From NCBI GenBank assembly GCA_947458405.1, contig CANGZW010000001.1:1-64000 (forward strand): a stretch of 64,000 nt of DNA. Reading direction: 5' to 3'. Of this stretch, positions 16,507 to 25,672 are shown piece after piece (the first letter of the stretch is position 1; every line of letters begins with the position of its first letter). Made by a program: the position numbers and the translations under genes. The notes under the pieces were generated by a model. It saw nothing but the letters and a program-made list of their open reading frames with translations. It made no database searches and had not been told where the DNA came from. This stretch comes from Leptospiraceae bacterium (GTDB taxonomy: Bacteria; Spirochaetota; Leptospiria; Leptospirales; Leptospiraceae).

Positions 16507-18537
16507 ATGATTATTTTTTATAAAATTATTTTCTACTTTTTCTTTTTATATACTATAAACATATTCTCTTCGCCAATTTTAGAAATTAAAAATAAAACAT
16601 ATAACCAAGTGGTTGGTGAGAATCTTGAATATTTTATAGATAATGAAAATAATTTAAATATAGATGATATAGTGTATAATAAAAGGAGTGTAAGTTTTAA
16701 AAATAATAATTTAGATATTCCTAATTTTGGTTATACGTCTTCTACTGTTTGGTTTAGGATAAATATAAAAAAAAATGAAAATTTAGATAAGAAGATTTAT
16801 TTAAATATTCAAAATAGTAATATTGATAATGTTGAAATATATGAAATATTGAATTCAGAAAATTTAAAACCAAGTATAAAGAAAACAATCGTAGGCGATC
16901 TTTTAATAGTAAAAGATAAAGAATATTTTAATAGAGAGTTTTTATTTTTACCACAAATCAATCAAATAAATCAAGAAGAAATATATTTTAAAATTAAATC
17001 AACTTCATCAGTTATTTTTCCATTATACATAATTGATGAAATTACTCTAAATAAAGATATCGCAATAAAAGAATTACTACATGGAATATATTATGGAGTA
17101 GTAATTGCTATTTTTTTATATAATCTATTGGTATTTTCTTCAACAAAAGATATTACTTTTTTTTATTTTATTATATACATATTTGGATTTGGTATGTTAC
17201 AAACTATCGAACATGGGCATTCATATATTTATTTATGGCCAGAAAATCCTGAATTTCAGCAAAAAGCCTTTCCTTTTTTTATGGGTATAACAATATCATT
17301 TGCGTCATTATTTTCCAAATCATATTTAAAAACATCTATATATTCCCCAATATTAAATAATATATTATTAACATTGTGTTATTTTGGGTTACTACTAATT
17401 ATATCTGGTTTTTTAATTGATGACTATAAGATAAATTTATTATCTATATTTCTTGCCATAGTAAGTCTATGTACTATTTTTATATCTGCTATTATTATAT
17501 ATAAAAAATATTTTGAACCATCCCGTTACTTTCTAATCGCATGGATATTATTTTTATTAGGTAGTATTATTTCATTAATGAGACTTTTGGCAATTGTTGA
17601 TTTGCCTCTATACAGTGCATATGCTTTAGAATTAGCTTCTATATTTCAAATTATCACACTATCTTATGCTTTAACTGCAAAGGTGAATATAATCAAAAGA
17701 GAGAGTCAAGAAGCAATAAAGAGAACTGTTTTTTTTCAGGAACAGGCGAATGCCGAACTAGAGCAAAAAGTAAAGGATAGAACTATTGAAGTAAACAAAT
17801 ATCTGAACTCGATAGAAAAAGATCTAAAAATGGCTAGAAATATTCAAATGAATATTCTTCCTAAGAATATAGAGAAAATATCAAATTTTAAAATAGCAAC
17901 ATACTATCATCCTTTAGATGAAGTCGGTGGTGATTTTTATGATGTTTATCAAATGAGTGATACGAAAATAAGAATTTTAATAGCCGATGCAACAGGGCAT
18001 GGAATACAAGCTGCTATGGTTACTATGACTATCAAAAGTGAATATGACAGTTTAAAAGTTTTTTTGTCTGATCCGGGCGAGCTTATAGATGAATTACAAC
18101 GTAGATTTGTAGAAATTTATAAGAATATGAAAATTTACTTTTCAGCATTTATAGCTGATATAGATTTAGAAACACAAGAATTATCTTATGCATCCGCAGG
18201 ACATCCGAATCAGTATCTAATTCAAGATGAAAAAGTTATAGAACTAATTAGATCTGGACATATAATTGGAATGTTAAGCAGTAAGCAATGTATTACTAAC
18301 AGACATAAATTTAATAAAGGAAATAAATTATTCCTTTTTACAGATGGTTTATATGAAGAATTTAATTCTCAAAACGAACAGTTTGGTGATGAAAAATTAA
18401 AGAAATTAATCGAAGACAATTATGATTTAGATATGAACAACTTAACTGAAAAAATATTAAATGAGCTTATTAATCATTTGTCTGGAAAATTAAAACAGGA
18501 TGATATAACAATTATCACATTAGAGGATAAGACATAA
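16507..18537 (+). CDS. 7TMR-DISM receptor with C-terminal PP2C/SpoIIE-type phosphatase
   Basis: 676 aa. A signal segment (~1-22) is followed by a 7TMR-DISMED2-type extracytoplasmic domain (~25-180; FGYTSSTVWFRINI is characteristic), seven membrane helices (~185-395), a coiled coil (~400-440) and a SpoIIE/PP2C phosphatase (~440-676): MARNIQMNILPKN, HPLDEVGGDFYDVY, RILIADATGHGIQAAMVTM, LFLFTDGLYEEF and KQDDITIITLE. The Asp residues of GGDFYD, DATGHG, TDGLYE and DDIT are the metal ligands. Such proteins sense an external signal and dephosphorylate a STAS anti-anti-sigma factor; a STAS protein is encoded at 30164-30493. There is no clear ribosome site, and the next gene overlaps it by one base. 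Confidence 0.9.
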   Translation: MIIFYKIIFYFFFLYTINIFSSPILEIKNKTYNQVVGENLEYFIDNENNLNIDDIVYNKRSVSFKNNNLDIPNFGYTSSTVWFRINIKKNENLDKKIYLNIQNSNIDNVEIYEILNSENLKPSIKKTIVGDLLIVKDKEYFNREFLFLPQINQINQEEIYFKIKSTSSVIFPLYIIDEITLNKDIAIKELLHGIYYGVVIAIFLYNLLVFSSTKDITFFYFIIYIFGFGMLQTIEHGHSYIYLWPENPEFQQKAFPFFMGITISFASLFSKSYLKTSIYSPILNNILLTLCYFGLLLIISGFLIDDYKINLLSIFLAIVSLCTIFISAIIIYKKYFEPSRYFLIAWILFLLGSIISLMRLLAIVDLPLYSAYALELASIFQIITLSYALTAKVNIIKRESQEAIKRTVFFQEQANAELEQKVKDRTIEVNKYLNSIEKDLKMARNIQMNILPKNIEKISNFKIATYYHPLDEVGGDFYDVYQMSDTKIRILIADATGHGIQAAMVTMTIKSEYDSLKVFLSDPGELIDELQRRFVEIYKNMKIYFSAFIADIDLETQELSYASAGHPNQYLIQDEKVIELIRSGHIIGMLSSKQCITNRHKFNKGNKLFLFTDGLYEEFNSQNEQFGDEKLKKLIEDNYDLDMNNLTEKILNELINHLSGKLKQDDITIITLEDKT

Positions 18538-19025
18538 TGAAATTTATAATAATTATTATAATATTTTTTAGTAGTATATTTTCGTACTCGCCTCCAGAAT
18601 CTGAAAAACCATTTGTTGAAACATATAAATTATCAGAATTTCCTGAACGTCAAAATATAATTAAATTTATGAAAGCTGGATTGATAATAAGTTCACATTG
18701 CGTATCTCAAAAAAATAAAAAGTATTCGAGAAGAGAGTGTGACGCTTGGAAACCTATGGACATACTTGAATCTGGAAAATATAAAAAATATTTTACTCCT
18801 AATAAAGTGCTACCTGATACTAGAAATATTAGATTGGTTAGTTTTTTTATTTGTCAACAGACGGGTGGTAATATAGCTTCAGAGGTGAGTGAATTTTCAG
18901 CCGGAAGAGATGCCGAACCAATGGATTTTTGTCAGTTTCCGGATAAGTCTTTATTAAGTCTTCTATCTATAGAAAAATTCGTACAGGGCATACCGAATTT
19001 TTCTAAAACAGTTACCTTTGATTAA
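18537..19025 (+). CDS. Exported protein of unknown function, coupled to the phosphatase
   Basis: 162 aa beginning with a short signal peptide (MKFIIIIIIFFSSIFSYS). The mature part is rich in charged residues and contains four to five cysteines (ISSHCVSQ, RRECDAW, FFICQQTGG, MDFCQFP), consistent with a folded periplasmic protein with disulfides. No family was recognised. Its ATG overlaps the stop of the phosphatase gene (TAATG), so the two are translationally coupled and it may act with the receptor's sensor domain. Its 3' end overlaps the convergent epimerase gene by four bases. Confidence 0.6.
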   Translation: MKFIIIIIIFFSSIFSYSPPESEKPFVETYKLSEFPERQNIIKFMKAGLIISSHCVSQKNKKYSRRECDAWKPMDILESGKYKKYFTPNKVLPDTRNIRLVSFFICQQTGGNIASEVSEFSAGRDAEPMDFCQFPDKSLLSLLSIEKFVQGIPNFSKTVTFD

Positions 19026-20071
19026 ATTAATTGATCATTTATTAATTGTTCAGCATGTTCAATAAGAGTTGTCTTTATATCCGTAAATTGTAACCCTAAG
19101 TCTTTTATTGTATAGCTATTATCAAATTTTACACTTTGTCCAATATTTTTTTCTATATAGCTATGATTATAGCCCATCAATGGACCAAATAGCCAGATTA
19201 AAAAATAAGGAAGAGTAGATGATGGAAGTAAAAATTTATTTCCAAAGTGATCTTTCAATATTTGAGCCATACTTAGCATAGTTAAAGACTCTGAGCAAAT
19301 GATATGTCTACCTTTAGCATTTTCATTAAATGAAGCTAATATATGAGCCTTGGCTACATCTCTCACATCTGTAATACCAAACCATAGCTCCGGAACACCA
19401 AAAAAAAATGTTCCGTTACACAATTGTTGCATTGTTTGAACACTAGTTGAGTCAACTCTTTTTGATAGTGCAGGGCCCATTACAAATGCTGGATTTATTA
19501 CAATTAAATCCCATCGACTTTGTTTGCTGGCAATATCCCAGGCTTCCTGTTCGGCCAATGTTTTAGAATAACTGTAGGGATTATGATTTATATTACTTGT
19601 GGTATTCCAAAACTCTTCTGTGAACGAATCTTTATTTATAGATTTAATATCTATATTGTCTCCATAAATTGAGGCACAACTGGATGTAAGAACGACTCTC
19701 TTTACACTTTGTATTACGTTTACAGATCTTAGTACATTCGCAGTTCCCTCTTTTGCTGGTTTAATTAAATCAATTTCGGGATCTTTTATTTTAGTAACCA
19801 TAAATGGTGAAGCAGTATGAATAACGACTTCACATCCCTCCATTGCATTTGCAAAAGAATCTGGTTTTAATAAATCAGCTTCAAAGAAAATTAATTTATT
19901 AGGATAGTTTTCTCCTATATGCTCAAGATGTTTATATTTCTCTTTCTCTTCAATTTTTCTTATAGTGGTATGAACAGTATATCCATCATCTAAGAGATAT
20001 TTTATAATCCATGATGCTATGTACCCCCCACCACCTGTTACTAGAATTGGTTTATTTTTATTTATTGTCAT
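19022..20071 (-). CDS. Extended SDR: NAD(P)-dependent reductase/epimerase, dihydroflavonol-4-reductase-like
   Basis: 349 aa. N-terminal Rossmann motif ILVTGGGGYIASWI (GxxGxxA) at residues ~9-22, an adenine-pocket Asp in FFEADLLKPDSF, HTASPF, a catalytic Ser region in VLTSSCASIYG, and YSYSKTLAEQEAW carrying YxxxK. The DFR-like branch of the extended SDR family reduces aldehydes or ketones, or 3-beta-hydroxysteroids. AAGGTG is placed before the ATG. It is divergent from the MFS transporter gene. The substrate is unknown; cytosolic. Confidence 0.85.
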   Translation of the reverse strand: MTINKNKPILVTGGGGYIASWIIKYLLDDGYTVHTTIRKIEEKEKYKHLEHIGENYPNKLIFFEADLLKPDSFANAMEGCEVVIHTASPFMVTKIKDPEIDLIKPAKEGTANVLRSVNVIQSVKRVVLTSSCASIYGDNIDIKSINKDSFTEEFWNTTSNINHNPYSYSKTLAEQEAWDIASKQSRWDLIVINPAFVMGPALSKRVDSTSVQTMQQLCNGTFFFGVPELWFGITDVRDVAKAHILASFNENAKGRHIICSESLTMLSMAQILKDHFGNKFLLPSSTLPYFLIWLFGPLMGYNHSYIEKNIGQSVKFDNSYTIKDLGLQFTDIKTTLIEHAEQLINDQLI

Positions 20072-20141
20072 ACTTCACCTTTTTAATTTTTAGTTCAAAA
20101 ACTCATTTAAAGTTTTAGATACTATTGTTTCATAGTCAATC

Positions 20142-21365
20142 ATGATATCATTTTATTTTATCTTATTTTTCTATTTTGCTGGCTTGGGAGCAAATCTTTC
20201 TAGTCTTTCTCCTTATCTACTTGAAAATTTTGGAGAAAATGCAGAGTGGATTTTTATTTCAATTCAATTGATGGTTCCTGTGGGAACTCTTTTTGCAGGT
20301 TGGCTATCAGATAAAACAAAAAAAATTAGACTTTTTCTATATTATAGTTTAGGGTTAACAATACCCGCTCAATATTTTTTATTTTCATTTTCAGATGATT
20401 GGAAAATTACTATGCTCTTTGCAGGTATATTACGATTTTTGCTATCAGCAAATTATCAATGGGTTGTAATAGCGGCGTTAGAAAAAACGGGAGAACATAA
20501 TTTTAGTAAAATTAGATCTTCCGGAACATTAGGTTTTTTAATAGTTCAGCTTTTATTGTTTATTCTTACATATCCTACCTTAAATTTATTAAAGTCACCT
20601 TTATTGACGGGAAAATTAGGTAGCATATTTTATATTATTCCATTATTTTTTTTACACAATCTACCTAAAGAGAGAATTTCAAAGCAAGAGTTTAAATTTA
20701 AAGATGCATTGGTACATATTTCTAGTAAAATTCAAATCATATTCTTTATGTTATCATTCTTTTTCTATGCGTCATACCAAATTGTTGATAACTATAATGG
20801 TCGTTATTTTCAATTATCTTTTGGATTAGAAACGGTGTATCTAAGTTGGGTATTTGCTGTACTACTTGAAGTACCATTTTTACTTTCAATTACTAGAATA
20901 ATTCATAAGTTTGAATTTTTCAGTTTATTTTACTTATCTTTGATCGCAGGAATAGTACGATTTTTGTTTTTATCCTATTCTGTATCTGGAACATCCCTTT
21001 TATTGCTTTTGTTATTTCAGTTACCTCATGCAATATTATTCATTGGCTTTTATATGGGCAGTATTCATTTTTTCAGGAGGACGGTTCCTGTCCATATTTA
21101 TGGATCTGTTTATGGTTTATATAGCATCTTTTCTATGTCCCTCGGTGGGATGTGCGGAAACCTACTTTCTGGAAACCTATTACATTCTGATTTAGGATTT
21201 AATTTATCTTTATTTTTTAGTATGTCTAATGTTAATGAAAAAGCAGTATCATTTTTACCTATATTTTTAATGGCTTTATTTATTTATACAATCATTCTTC
21301 CATTTTTTATGATCTTGAGTAGGTTATATAAAATAGACCAAAAAAATCATCATATTAATTCATAA
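20142..21365 (+). CDS. Major facilitator superfamily transporter
   Basis: 407 aa with 12 predicted membrane helices. The conserved loop between helices 2 and 3 reads GWLSDKTKKIRLF, close to the MFS motif A (G-x-L-x-D-x-x-x-R-K/R). The two halves are separated by a loop containing KERISKQEFKFKD. The N-terminal half resembles nucleoside-H+ symporter/LacY-like MFS proteins (FAGLGANLSSLSPYLLENFG), but the substrate cannot be assigned. No Shine-Dalgarno sequence is obvious before the ATG. Divergent from the SDR gene. Confidence 0.8.
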   Translation: MISFYFILFFYFAGLGANLSSLSPYLLENFGENAEWIFISIQLMVPVGTLFAGWLSDKTKKIRLFLYYSLGLTIPAQYFLFSFSDDWKITMLFAGILRFLLSANYQWVVIAALEKTGEHNFSKIRSSGTLGFLIVQLLLFILTYPTLNLLKSPLLTGKLGSIFYIIPLFFLHNLPKERISKQEFKFKDALVHISSKIQIIFFMLSFFFYASYQIVDNYNGRYFQLSFGLETVYLSWVFAVLLEVPFLLSITRIIHKFEFFSLFYLSLIAGIVRFLFLSYSVSGTSLLLLLLFQLPHAILFIGFYMGSIHFFRRTVPVHIYGSVYGLYSIFSMSLGGMCGNLLSGNLLHSDLGFNLSLFFSMSNVNEKAVSFLPIFLMALFIYTIILPFFMILSRLYKIDQKNHHINS

Positions 21366-21556
21366 ATAAACTTATATAAAATATATATATAGTTAAATTC
21401 TGAATTTAAATTATATGAAAGTTATGCATATTTAAGATATGACTGCCTATAAAATTGAAAAAAATATTTTTAAATTAAAAAAATTATTTACAGATCTAAA
21501 AAATGAATAATGAATTTCTAACTAAACCCAATGCGATTTATGGTTTCACTTAAAAT

Positions 21557-21805
21557 ATGAAAAAAGAAAATTTAAATAGTATAACTCTCCAAGTAGCTAT
21601 AATTGAATCCTGTGAAAATATAATAGAAGACACAAAATCATGTATTTCTTCTGAAATAAGTGAATTTATTACAAAATCAGATGAAATATACAATTATTTT
21701 TTAGTTATTGGTAGAAATGATAACTCGGAAGAAGCTATAAAAATTCGAGAATCTGCCGAGCATATGTTTGAAATAGTTGAAAAGTTTTTTTATCGGAAAT
21801 ACTAA
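21557..21805 (+). CDS. Small hypothetical protein
   Basis: 82 aa, no signal peptide or membrane segment. The sequence is amphipathic and helical (TLQVAIIESCENIIEDTKSC, AIKIRESAEHMFEIVEKFF), acidic overall, with two Cys. No family was recognised and the ribosome site is poor. Coding use resembles its neighbours and it overlaps the convergent glycosyltransferase gene by only four bases, a common tail-to-tail arrangement here, which slightly favours it being real. Confidence 0.45.
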   Translation: MKKENLNSITLQVAIIESCENIIEDTKSCISSEISEFITKSDEIYNYFLVIGRNDNSEEAIKIRESAEHMFEIVEKFFYRKY

Positions 21806-22905
21806 CTCTCTACACAATCCAAGTAAACTTCTAATAACTGTAATGCAGATTTATTCCAATTAAATCTTTCTGCATTTTCTCTCCCTTTATCAATTAATTC
21901 TATAGATTTACTTTCTAAGTTTAAAATAGATTCAATCAACTCCGATGGTTTTTGAGGATCAAAGAAAAGAGCTGAGTCCCTAAGTATTTCAGGCATAACA
22001 CTCGCATTAGAGGATAAAACTGGACAATCACTAGCCTGTGCTTCTAGAAGGGGTAATCCAAATCCTTCATACAAAGATGGATATAAAAGACATTTCGCCC
22101 CAGCATAAAGAAGAGGCAATTCTGAATAATCTATCTTCGGCAAACAAATTATAAACTTTTCAATTCCTAAAATTAAATTTGATAAAAAATCAGGAAGAAT
22201 CCCCCCCGTTCCTGCTATCACTAAAGGAGTTTGTATTTCATTATTTAAGAATTTGTCACGTAGACTTTGAATTAAGAAGTTAAAATTTTTATGTCCCTTT
22301 CCTATACCCACACATAAAAAATAATTTTCTGGTAAATTCAATTTTATTTTAAAATTTGAAATTTCAGATTTAGTTTTCGTATGAAAAATTGCATGATCAA
22401 CAGCATTATAAATTACTATACTATTTAAATGTGAGTATCCAAAATACTTTTCAAGATCATTTGAAGTATATTCAGAAACAGTAATTATTTTTTTTGTAAA
22501 ACGAAGTAAACGAAAAATTATCTGTAAATAGATTCTTTTTATTCTTGATGAAAAAAAATCTCTCATAACATAAGGAGTTAAATCATGAATAGTAACTATA
22601 CATTTATTTATATATTTAATGGGGAAATTGAAGTGGGGAATATCCAATAAATCCATAGATTTCATATCTGGATGACCAAGTAATTCTTGAATGCTATAAA
22701 TTTCAGCATGATAGGGAATTATATGAAATTTTGATAGGGATTTGAACTCTGCTAATAGTGAAGGATTACCGAATAAGAAGATTTCTGGTGTATTCTCAAG
22801 TTTCGAAAGATTACTTAAAATGTGGTACAGTCTGACTCCAATACCAGAATGTTTAATCATACGGGCATCAATTCCCACTCTAAAATTTTTAGGAAATTGT
22901 CTCAT
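21802..22905 (-). CDS. Family 4-type glycosyltransferase (GT-B)
   Basis: 367 aa. The N-terminal half has FRVGIDARMIKHSGIGVRLYH, typical of GT4 mannosyl/glucosyltransferases, and TVSEYTSNDLEKYFG. The C-terminal half has FLCVGIGKGHKNFNFLIQSL, VIAGTGG and YPSLYEGFGLPLLEAQASDCPVLSSN, with the E-x7-E donor-binding region. The family uses nucleotide-sugar donors to extend polysaccharide or LPS chains. It is divergent from pyrB and tail-to-tail with a small hypothetical gene, with no polysaccharide locus next to it. The acceptor is unknown. Confidence 0.9.
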   Translation of the reverse strand: MRQFPKNFRVGIDARMIKHSGIGVRLYHILSNLSKLENTPEIFLFGNPSLLAEFKSLSKFHIIPYHAEIYSIQELLGHPDMKSMDLLDIPHFNFPIKYINKCIVTIHDLTPYVMRDFFSSRIKRIYLQIIFRLLRFTKKIITVSEYTSNDLEKYFGYSHLNSIVIYNAVDHAIFHTKTKSEISNFKIKLNLPENYFLCVGIGKGHKNFNFLIQSLRDKFLNNEIQTPLVIAGTGGILPDFLSNLILGIEKFIICLPKIDYSELPLLYAGAKCLLYPSLYEGFGLPLLEAQASDCPVLSSNASVMPEILRDSALFFDPQKPSELIESILNLESKSIELIDKGRENAERFNWNKSALQLLEVYLDCVES

Positions 22906-22982
22906 TTTTTCATTTTTCTTACTTTTAATTTTAAAGCAAGAAAAAGACCGAAAATCTAAATTCGGAAATAGCTATATTGTGA

Positions 22983-23010
22983 TTGAACTAGAATGACTTT
23001 TTTTTATATT
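22983..23010 (+). promoter_or_regulatory. Promoter placed for leaderless pyrB mRNA
   Basis: TTGAAC (22983-22988), a 16-bp spacer, TATATT (23005-23010), then seven bases to the ATG at 23018. No Shine-Dalgarno sequence is present. It lies in the divergent pyrB/glycosyltransferase region. Spacing-based inference. Confidence 0.45.
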
Positions 23011-23017
23011 GCGAAAT

Positions 23018-23953
23018 ATGTATACTTTTCCTCATAGAAATATTCTAGATGCAGATCAATTTACTAAAATGGATTTAGATTATTTAATTGAAACCACAAA
23101 TAAAATGAAAGAGATTTATTCCTCTAATAGGGCTTTTGGAATATTGAGGGGTAAATTACTTGCATCCTTATTTTTTGAAGCATCAACTAGAACTAGGCTA
23201 TCATTTGAGTCTGCAATGGAAAGATTAGGTGGGCGTGTAATATCTACAGTAGGGTTTCAATTTTCATCAATATCAAAAGGTGAAACTTTATATGATACAA
23301 TGAAGATGATTGAAGCATATGCTGATATAGCTGTAATACGACATCCTCTAGAAGGGTCTTCAAGAATTGCGGCAGGGGCAGTAAAAATGCCAGTCATCAA
23401 TGCTGGAGACGGAGCAGGTCAACATCCAACACAGGCTTTGCTTGATTTATATACTATAAAATCTGAAAAAGGTAAAATAGATGATATAACAATAGGATTT
23501 ATTGGTGATCTTAAATACGGGAGAACGATTCATTCTTTAATTAAATTATTAAAATACTACAAAGTCCATGTCTATTTAATATCACCAGAGGAGTTAGTCC
23601 TTCCTGACTCTTATAAAAAAGATCTTGCTGGATATCCAATTACCTATGAGGAAACTCGGGATATAAAAGTTATTTGGGATTGTGACGTAATATATGTAAC
23701 ACGAATCCAAGAAGAAAGATTTGCAGATCATAAAGAATATGAGAAATTAAAGGAAACTTATAAAGTTAATAAAGAATTAATTTTAGCATCCAGAAAAGAG
23801 ACAACGATATTGCACCCATTACCAAGAGTGACCGAATTATCAACAGATCTAGATGACTTACCCAATGCCGCATATTTTAGACAGGCTGAGTATGGTGTTG
23901 TAAGTCGTATGACATTACTGTGTTTATGTTTAGGCGTAAATATACCCAATTAA
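23018..23953 (+). CDS. pyrB: Aspartate carbamoyltransferase catalytic subunit
   Basis: 311 aa from the ATG at 23018 (an in-frame TTG lies at 23009). It condenses carbamoyl phosphate with aspartate in pyrimidine synthesis. The carbamoyl-phosphate loop [21 protein letters not shown] carries the S-T-R-T-R signature. Other landmarks are [43 protein letters not shown] and [10 protein letters not shown]. Length is normal. No regulatory pyrI is adjacent. carB, which supplies carbamoyl phosphate, is in the same window at 57.8-61.1 kb. dapL follows after 25 bases and may be co-transcribed. Confidence 0.96.
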   Translation: MYTFPHRNILDADQFTKMDLDYLIETTNKMKEIYSSNRAFGILRGKLLASLFFEASTRTRLSFESAMERLGGRVISTVGFQFSSISKGETLYDTMKMIEAYADIAVIRHPLEGSSRIAAGAVKMPVINAGDGAGQHPTQALLDLYTIKSEKGKIDDITIGFIGDLKYGRTIHSLIKLLKYYKVHVYLISPEELVLPDSYKKDLAGYPITYEETRDIKVIWDCDVIYVTRIQEERFADHKEYEKLKETYKVNKELILASRKETTILHPLPRVTELSTDLDDLPNAAYFRQAEYGVVSRMTLLCLCLGVNIPN

Positions 23954-23978
23954 TAAGTAAAAAATAAAGGATAAAATA

Positions 23979-25211
23979 GTGGCAAAAATAAATGAAAATT
24001 ATTTAAAACTTAAAGCAGGATATTTGTTCCCTGAGATTTCAAAAAGGGTTAAATTGTTTACCGAATCAAATCCTGGAAAAAAAGTAATACGATTAGGAAT
24101 TGGTGATGTAACTTTGCCTTTGCCTCCTTCAATTGTAAATGCAATGAAATTAGCATCAGAAGAAATGGGAACTTCTTCGGGATTTAAGGGCTATGGACCT
24201 GAACAGGGATACTCTTTTTTGATAGAAGAAATTATTAAAAATGATTATAAACCCCTAGGAGTCTCATTATCTCAGGATGAAATTTTTGTTTCTGATGGTT
24301 CAAAATGTGATACTGGAAATATACAAGAGATATTTTCTATTGATTCTAAAATCGCAGTAACGGATCCAGTATATCCTGTATATGTAGATACAAATGTTAT
24401 GGCTGGTCGAACGGGAGAATCCACTTTAGATGGAAGATATTCTGGACTAGTATATTTACCATGTACAAAAGAAAATGGATTTCAACCTGACTTTCCTAAA
24501 GAAAAAGTAGATTTAATTTATCTCTGCTACCCTAATAATCCAACTGGTACTACAATAACCAAATCAAGATTAAAAGAATGGGTAGAATATGCTAAAAAGA
24601 ATAATTCAATTATTCTTTATGATGCGGCATACGAAGCCTTTATTTCTGACCCAAATGTTCCTAGATCTATATTTGAGATAGAGGGAGCTAAAGAAGTTGC
24701 TATGGAATTTAGATCATTTTCTAAAACAGCTGGATTTACAGGAACACGATGTGCATTTATCGTAATACCAAAAGAATTAAATGGAATAACTTCCAATGGA
24801 GATAAAGTAAGCATTAATCAATTATGGAACAGACGGCATACAACTAAATTTAATGGTGTTTCGTATCCAATCCAAAAAGCTGCGGCGGCTTGCTATTCCG
24901 ATTCTGGTAAAAAAGAAGTTAGAGATAATATTTTGTACTACATGGAAAATGCAAAAATTATACGAGAAGGCATTTCGAAAAATGGATATGAAGTATATGG
25001 GGGAGTGAATGCACCGTATATTTGGTTAAAAACACCAAAAAGTATGACATCTTGGGACTTCTTTGATCAATTACTTAATAAAATTCAAGTAGTTGGAACC
25101 CCAGGATCAGGATTCGGTCCATCCGGAGAAGGCTACTTCAGGCTTTCAGCATTTGGAAAGAGAGAAGATGTAATTGAGGCTGTCTCAAAAATTGGTTCCC
25201 TATCTTTTTAA
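23979..25211 (+). CDS. dapL: LL-diaminopimelate aminotransferase
   Basis: 410 aa, GTG start with AAGGA eight bases upstream. A PLP-dependent class I/II aminotransferase that converts tetrahydrodipicolinate directly to LL-diaminopimelate, the DapL route used by Leptospira, Chlamydia, plants and some others. Diagnostic segments are [17 protein letters not shown] at the N-terminus, [58 protein letters not shown] and the PLP lysine in [11 protein letters not shown]. The product feeds lysine and peptidoglycan synthesis. A 13-bp perfect hairpin begins 30 bases after the stop. Confidence 0.95.
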   Translation: MAKINENYLKLKAGYLFPEISKRVKLFTESNPGKKVIRLGIGDVTLPLPPSIVNAMKLASEEMGTSSGFKGYGPEQGYSFLIEEIIKNDYKPLGVSLSQDEIFVSDGSKCDTGNIQEIFSIDSKIAVTDPVYPVYVDTNVMAGRTGESTLDGRYSGLVYLPCTKENGFQPDFPKEKVDLIYLCYPNNPTGTTITKSRLKEWVEYAKKNNSIILYDAAYEAFISDPNVPRSIFEIEGAKEVAMEFRSFSKTAGFTGTRCAFIVIPKELNGITSNGDKVSINQLWNRRHTTKFNGVSYPIQKAAAACYSDSGKKEVRDNILYYMENAKIIREGISKNGYEVYGGVNAPYIWLKTPKSMTSWDFFDQLLNKIQVVGTPGSGFGPSGEGYFRLSAFGKREDVIEAVSKIGSLSF

Positions 25212-25241
25212 AATTATCCCAAATAATTTTAAATTAATTTA

Positions 25242-25291
25242 CATTAAAAGAGAATTACTTCTAGAAAAAATATGAATTTTCTCTTTTAATG
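25242..25291 (+). terminator. Probable dapL terminator
   Basis: CATTAAAAGAGAA (25242-25254) pairs perfectly with TTCTCTTTTAATG (25279-25291), a 13-bp stem with a 24-nt loop, followed by CATTTTATTAT. It lies 30 bases past the dapL stop. Confidence 0.5.
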
Positions 25292-25328
25292 CATTTTATT
25301 ATAAAAAAATATTAACTTTTGTCCCCCC

Positions 25329-25361
25329 AATCGTCTAAAATTAAGTTAGATGGTTTTTTTT
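25329..25361 (+). terminator. Rho-independent terminator with no gene directly upstream
   Basis: A ten-pair stem (two G-U) between 25329-25338 and 25346-25355 with a 7-nt loop merges into eight T residues (25354-25361). Preceded by C6 at 25323-25328. The nearest upstream gene, dapL, already has a hairpin, so this may end a short RNA or act as a second terminator. Confidence 0.5.
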
Positions 25362-25473
25362 GAGAAACTATATAGATTTATTAAATTTCCTCTCAAAAAT
25401 AAAAAATTAAAAATCTAAAAAAAAAATCAAAAAGTGAAATAATTTTGTCTCCCATAGCCATTATACTATTAAG

Positions 25474-25543
25474 TGTCTCACGGTACTTAATTTGTTTGGT
25501 GTGAATATTAAGACTGGAGTTCAAATACTTCAGTCTATTTTTT
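25474..25543 (+). ncRNA. Candidate small RNA ending in a terminator
   Basis: TATACT at 25462-25467 could be a -10, although no good -35 is seen. About seven bases on, a ~70-nt transcript would run through GTGTCTCACGG and end at the hairpin 25511-25519/25528-25536 with T6 (25538-25543). No coding capacity is present. The call rests on the isolated terminator plus the -10-like sequence only. Confidence 0.25.
25511..25543 (+). terminator. Rho-independent terminator in gene-free region
   Basis: AGACTGGAG (25511-25519) pairs with CTTCAGTCT (25528-25536) through nine pairs with one G-U; loop TTCAAATA; then ATTTTTT. It is the best-formed terminator in this stretch and lies 130 bases upstream of the sigma-like gene. 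Confidence 0.6.
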
Positions 25544-25672
25544 AAAATCAAAAGTCAATTATAAAAATAGCAGATACTAAAGGAGGATCGAATTCAATAA
25601 ATATTATTCTTATTATCAATTAGCCTAGTCGTGGATGGAAAAACTAACTTAAAATAAATGGAGATTATGCTT

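Larger units (their letters stand above)
25212..25672. other. 461-bp gene-free region with three hairpins and an unpaired Shine-Dalgarno sequence
   Basis: No convincing protein gene on either strand. Hairpins are at 25242-25291 (probable dapL terminator), 25329-25361 and 25511-25543 (both followed by T runs). An ATTAAGT/ACTTAAT inverted repeat lies at about 25469-25492. AAAGGAGGATC at about 25578-25588 is a perfect Shine-Dalgarno sequence with no ATG, GTG or TTG at usable distance. The final part leads the sigma-like gene. Confidence 0.6.
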
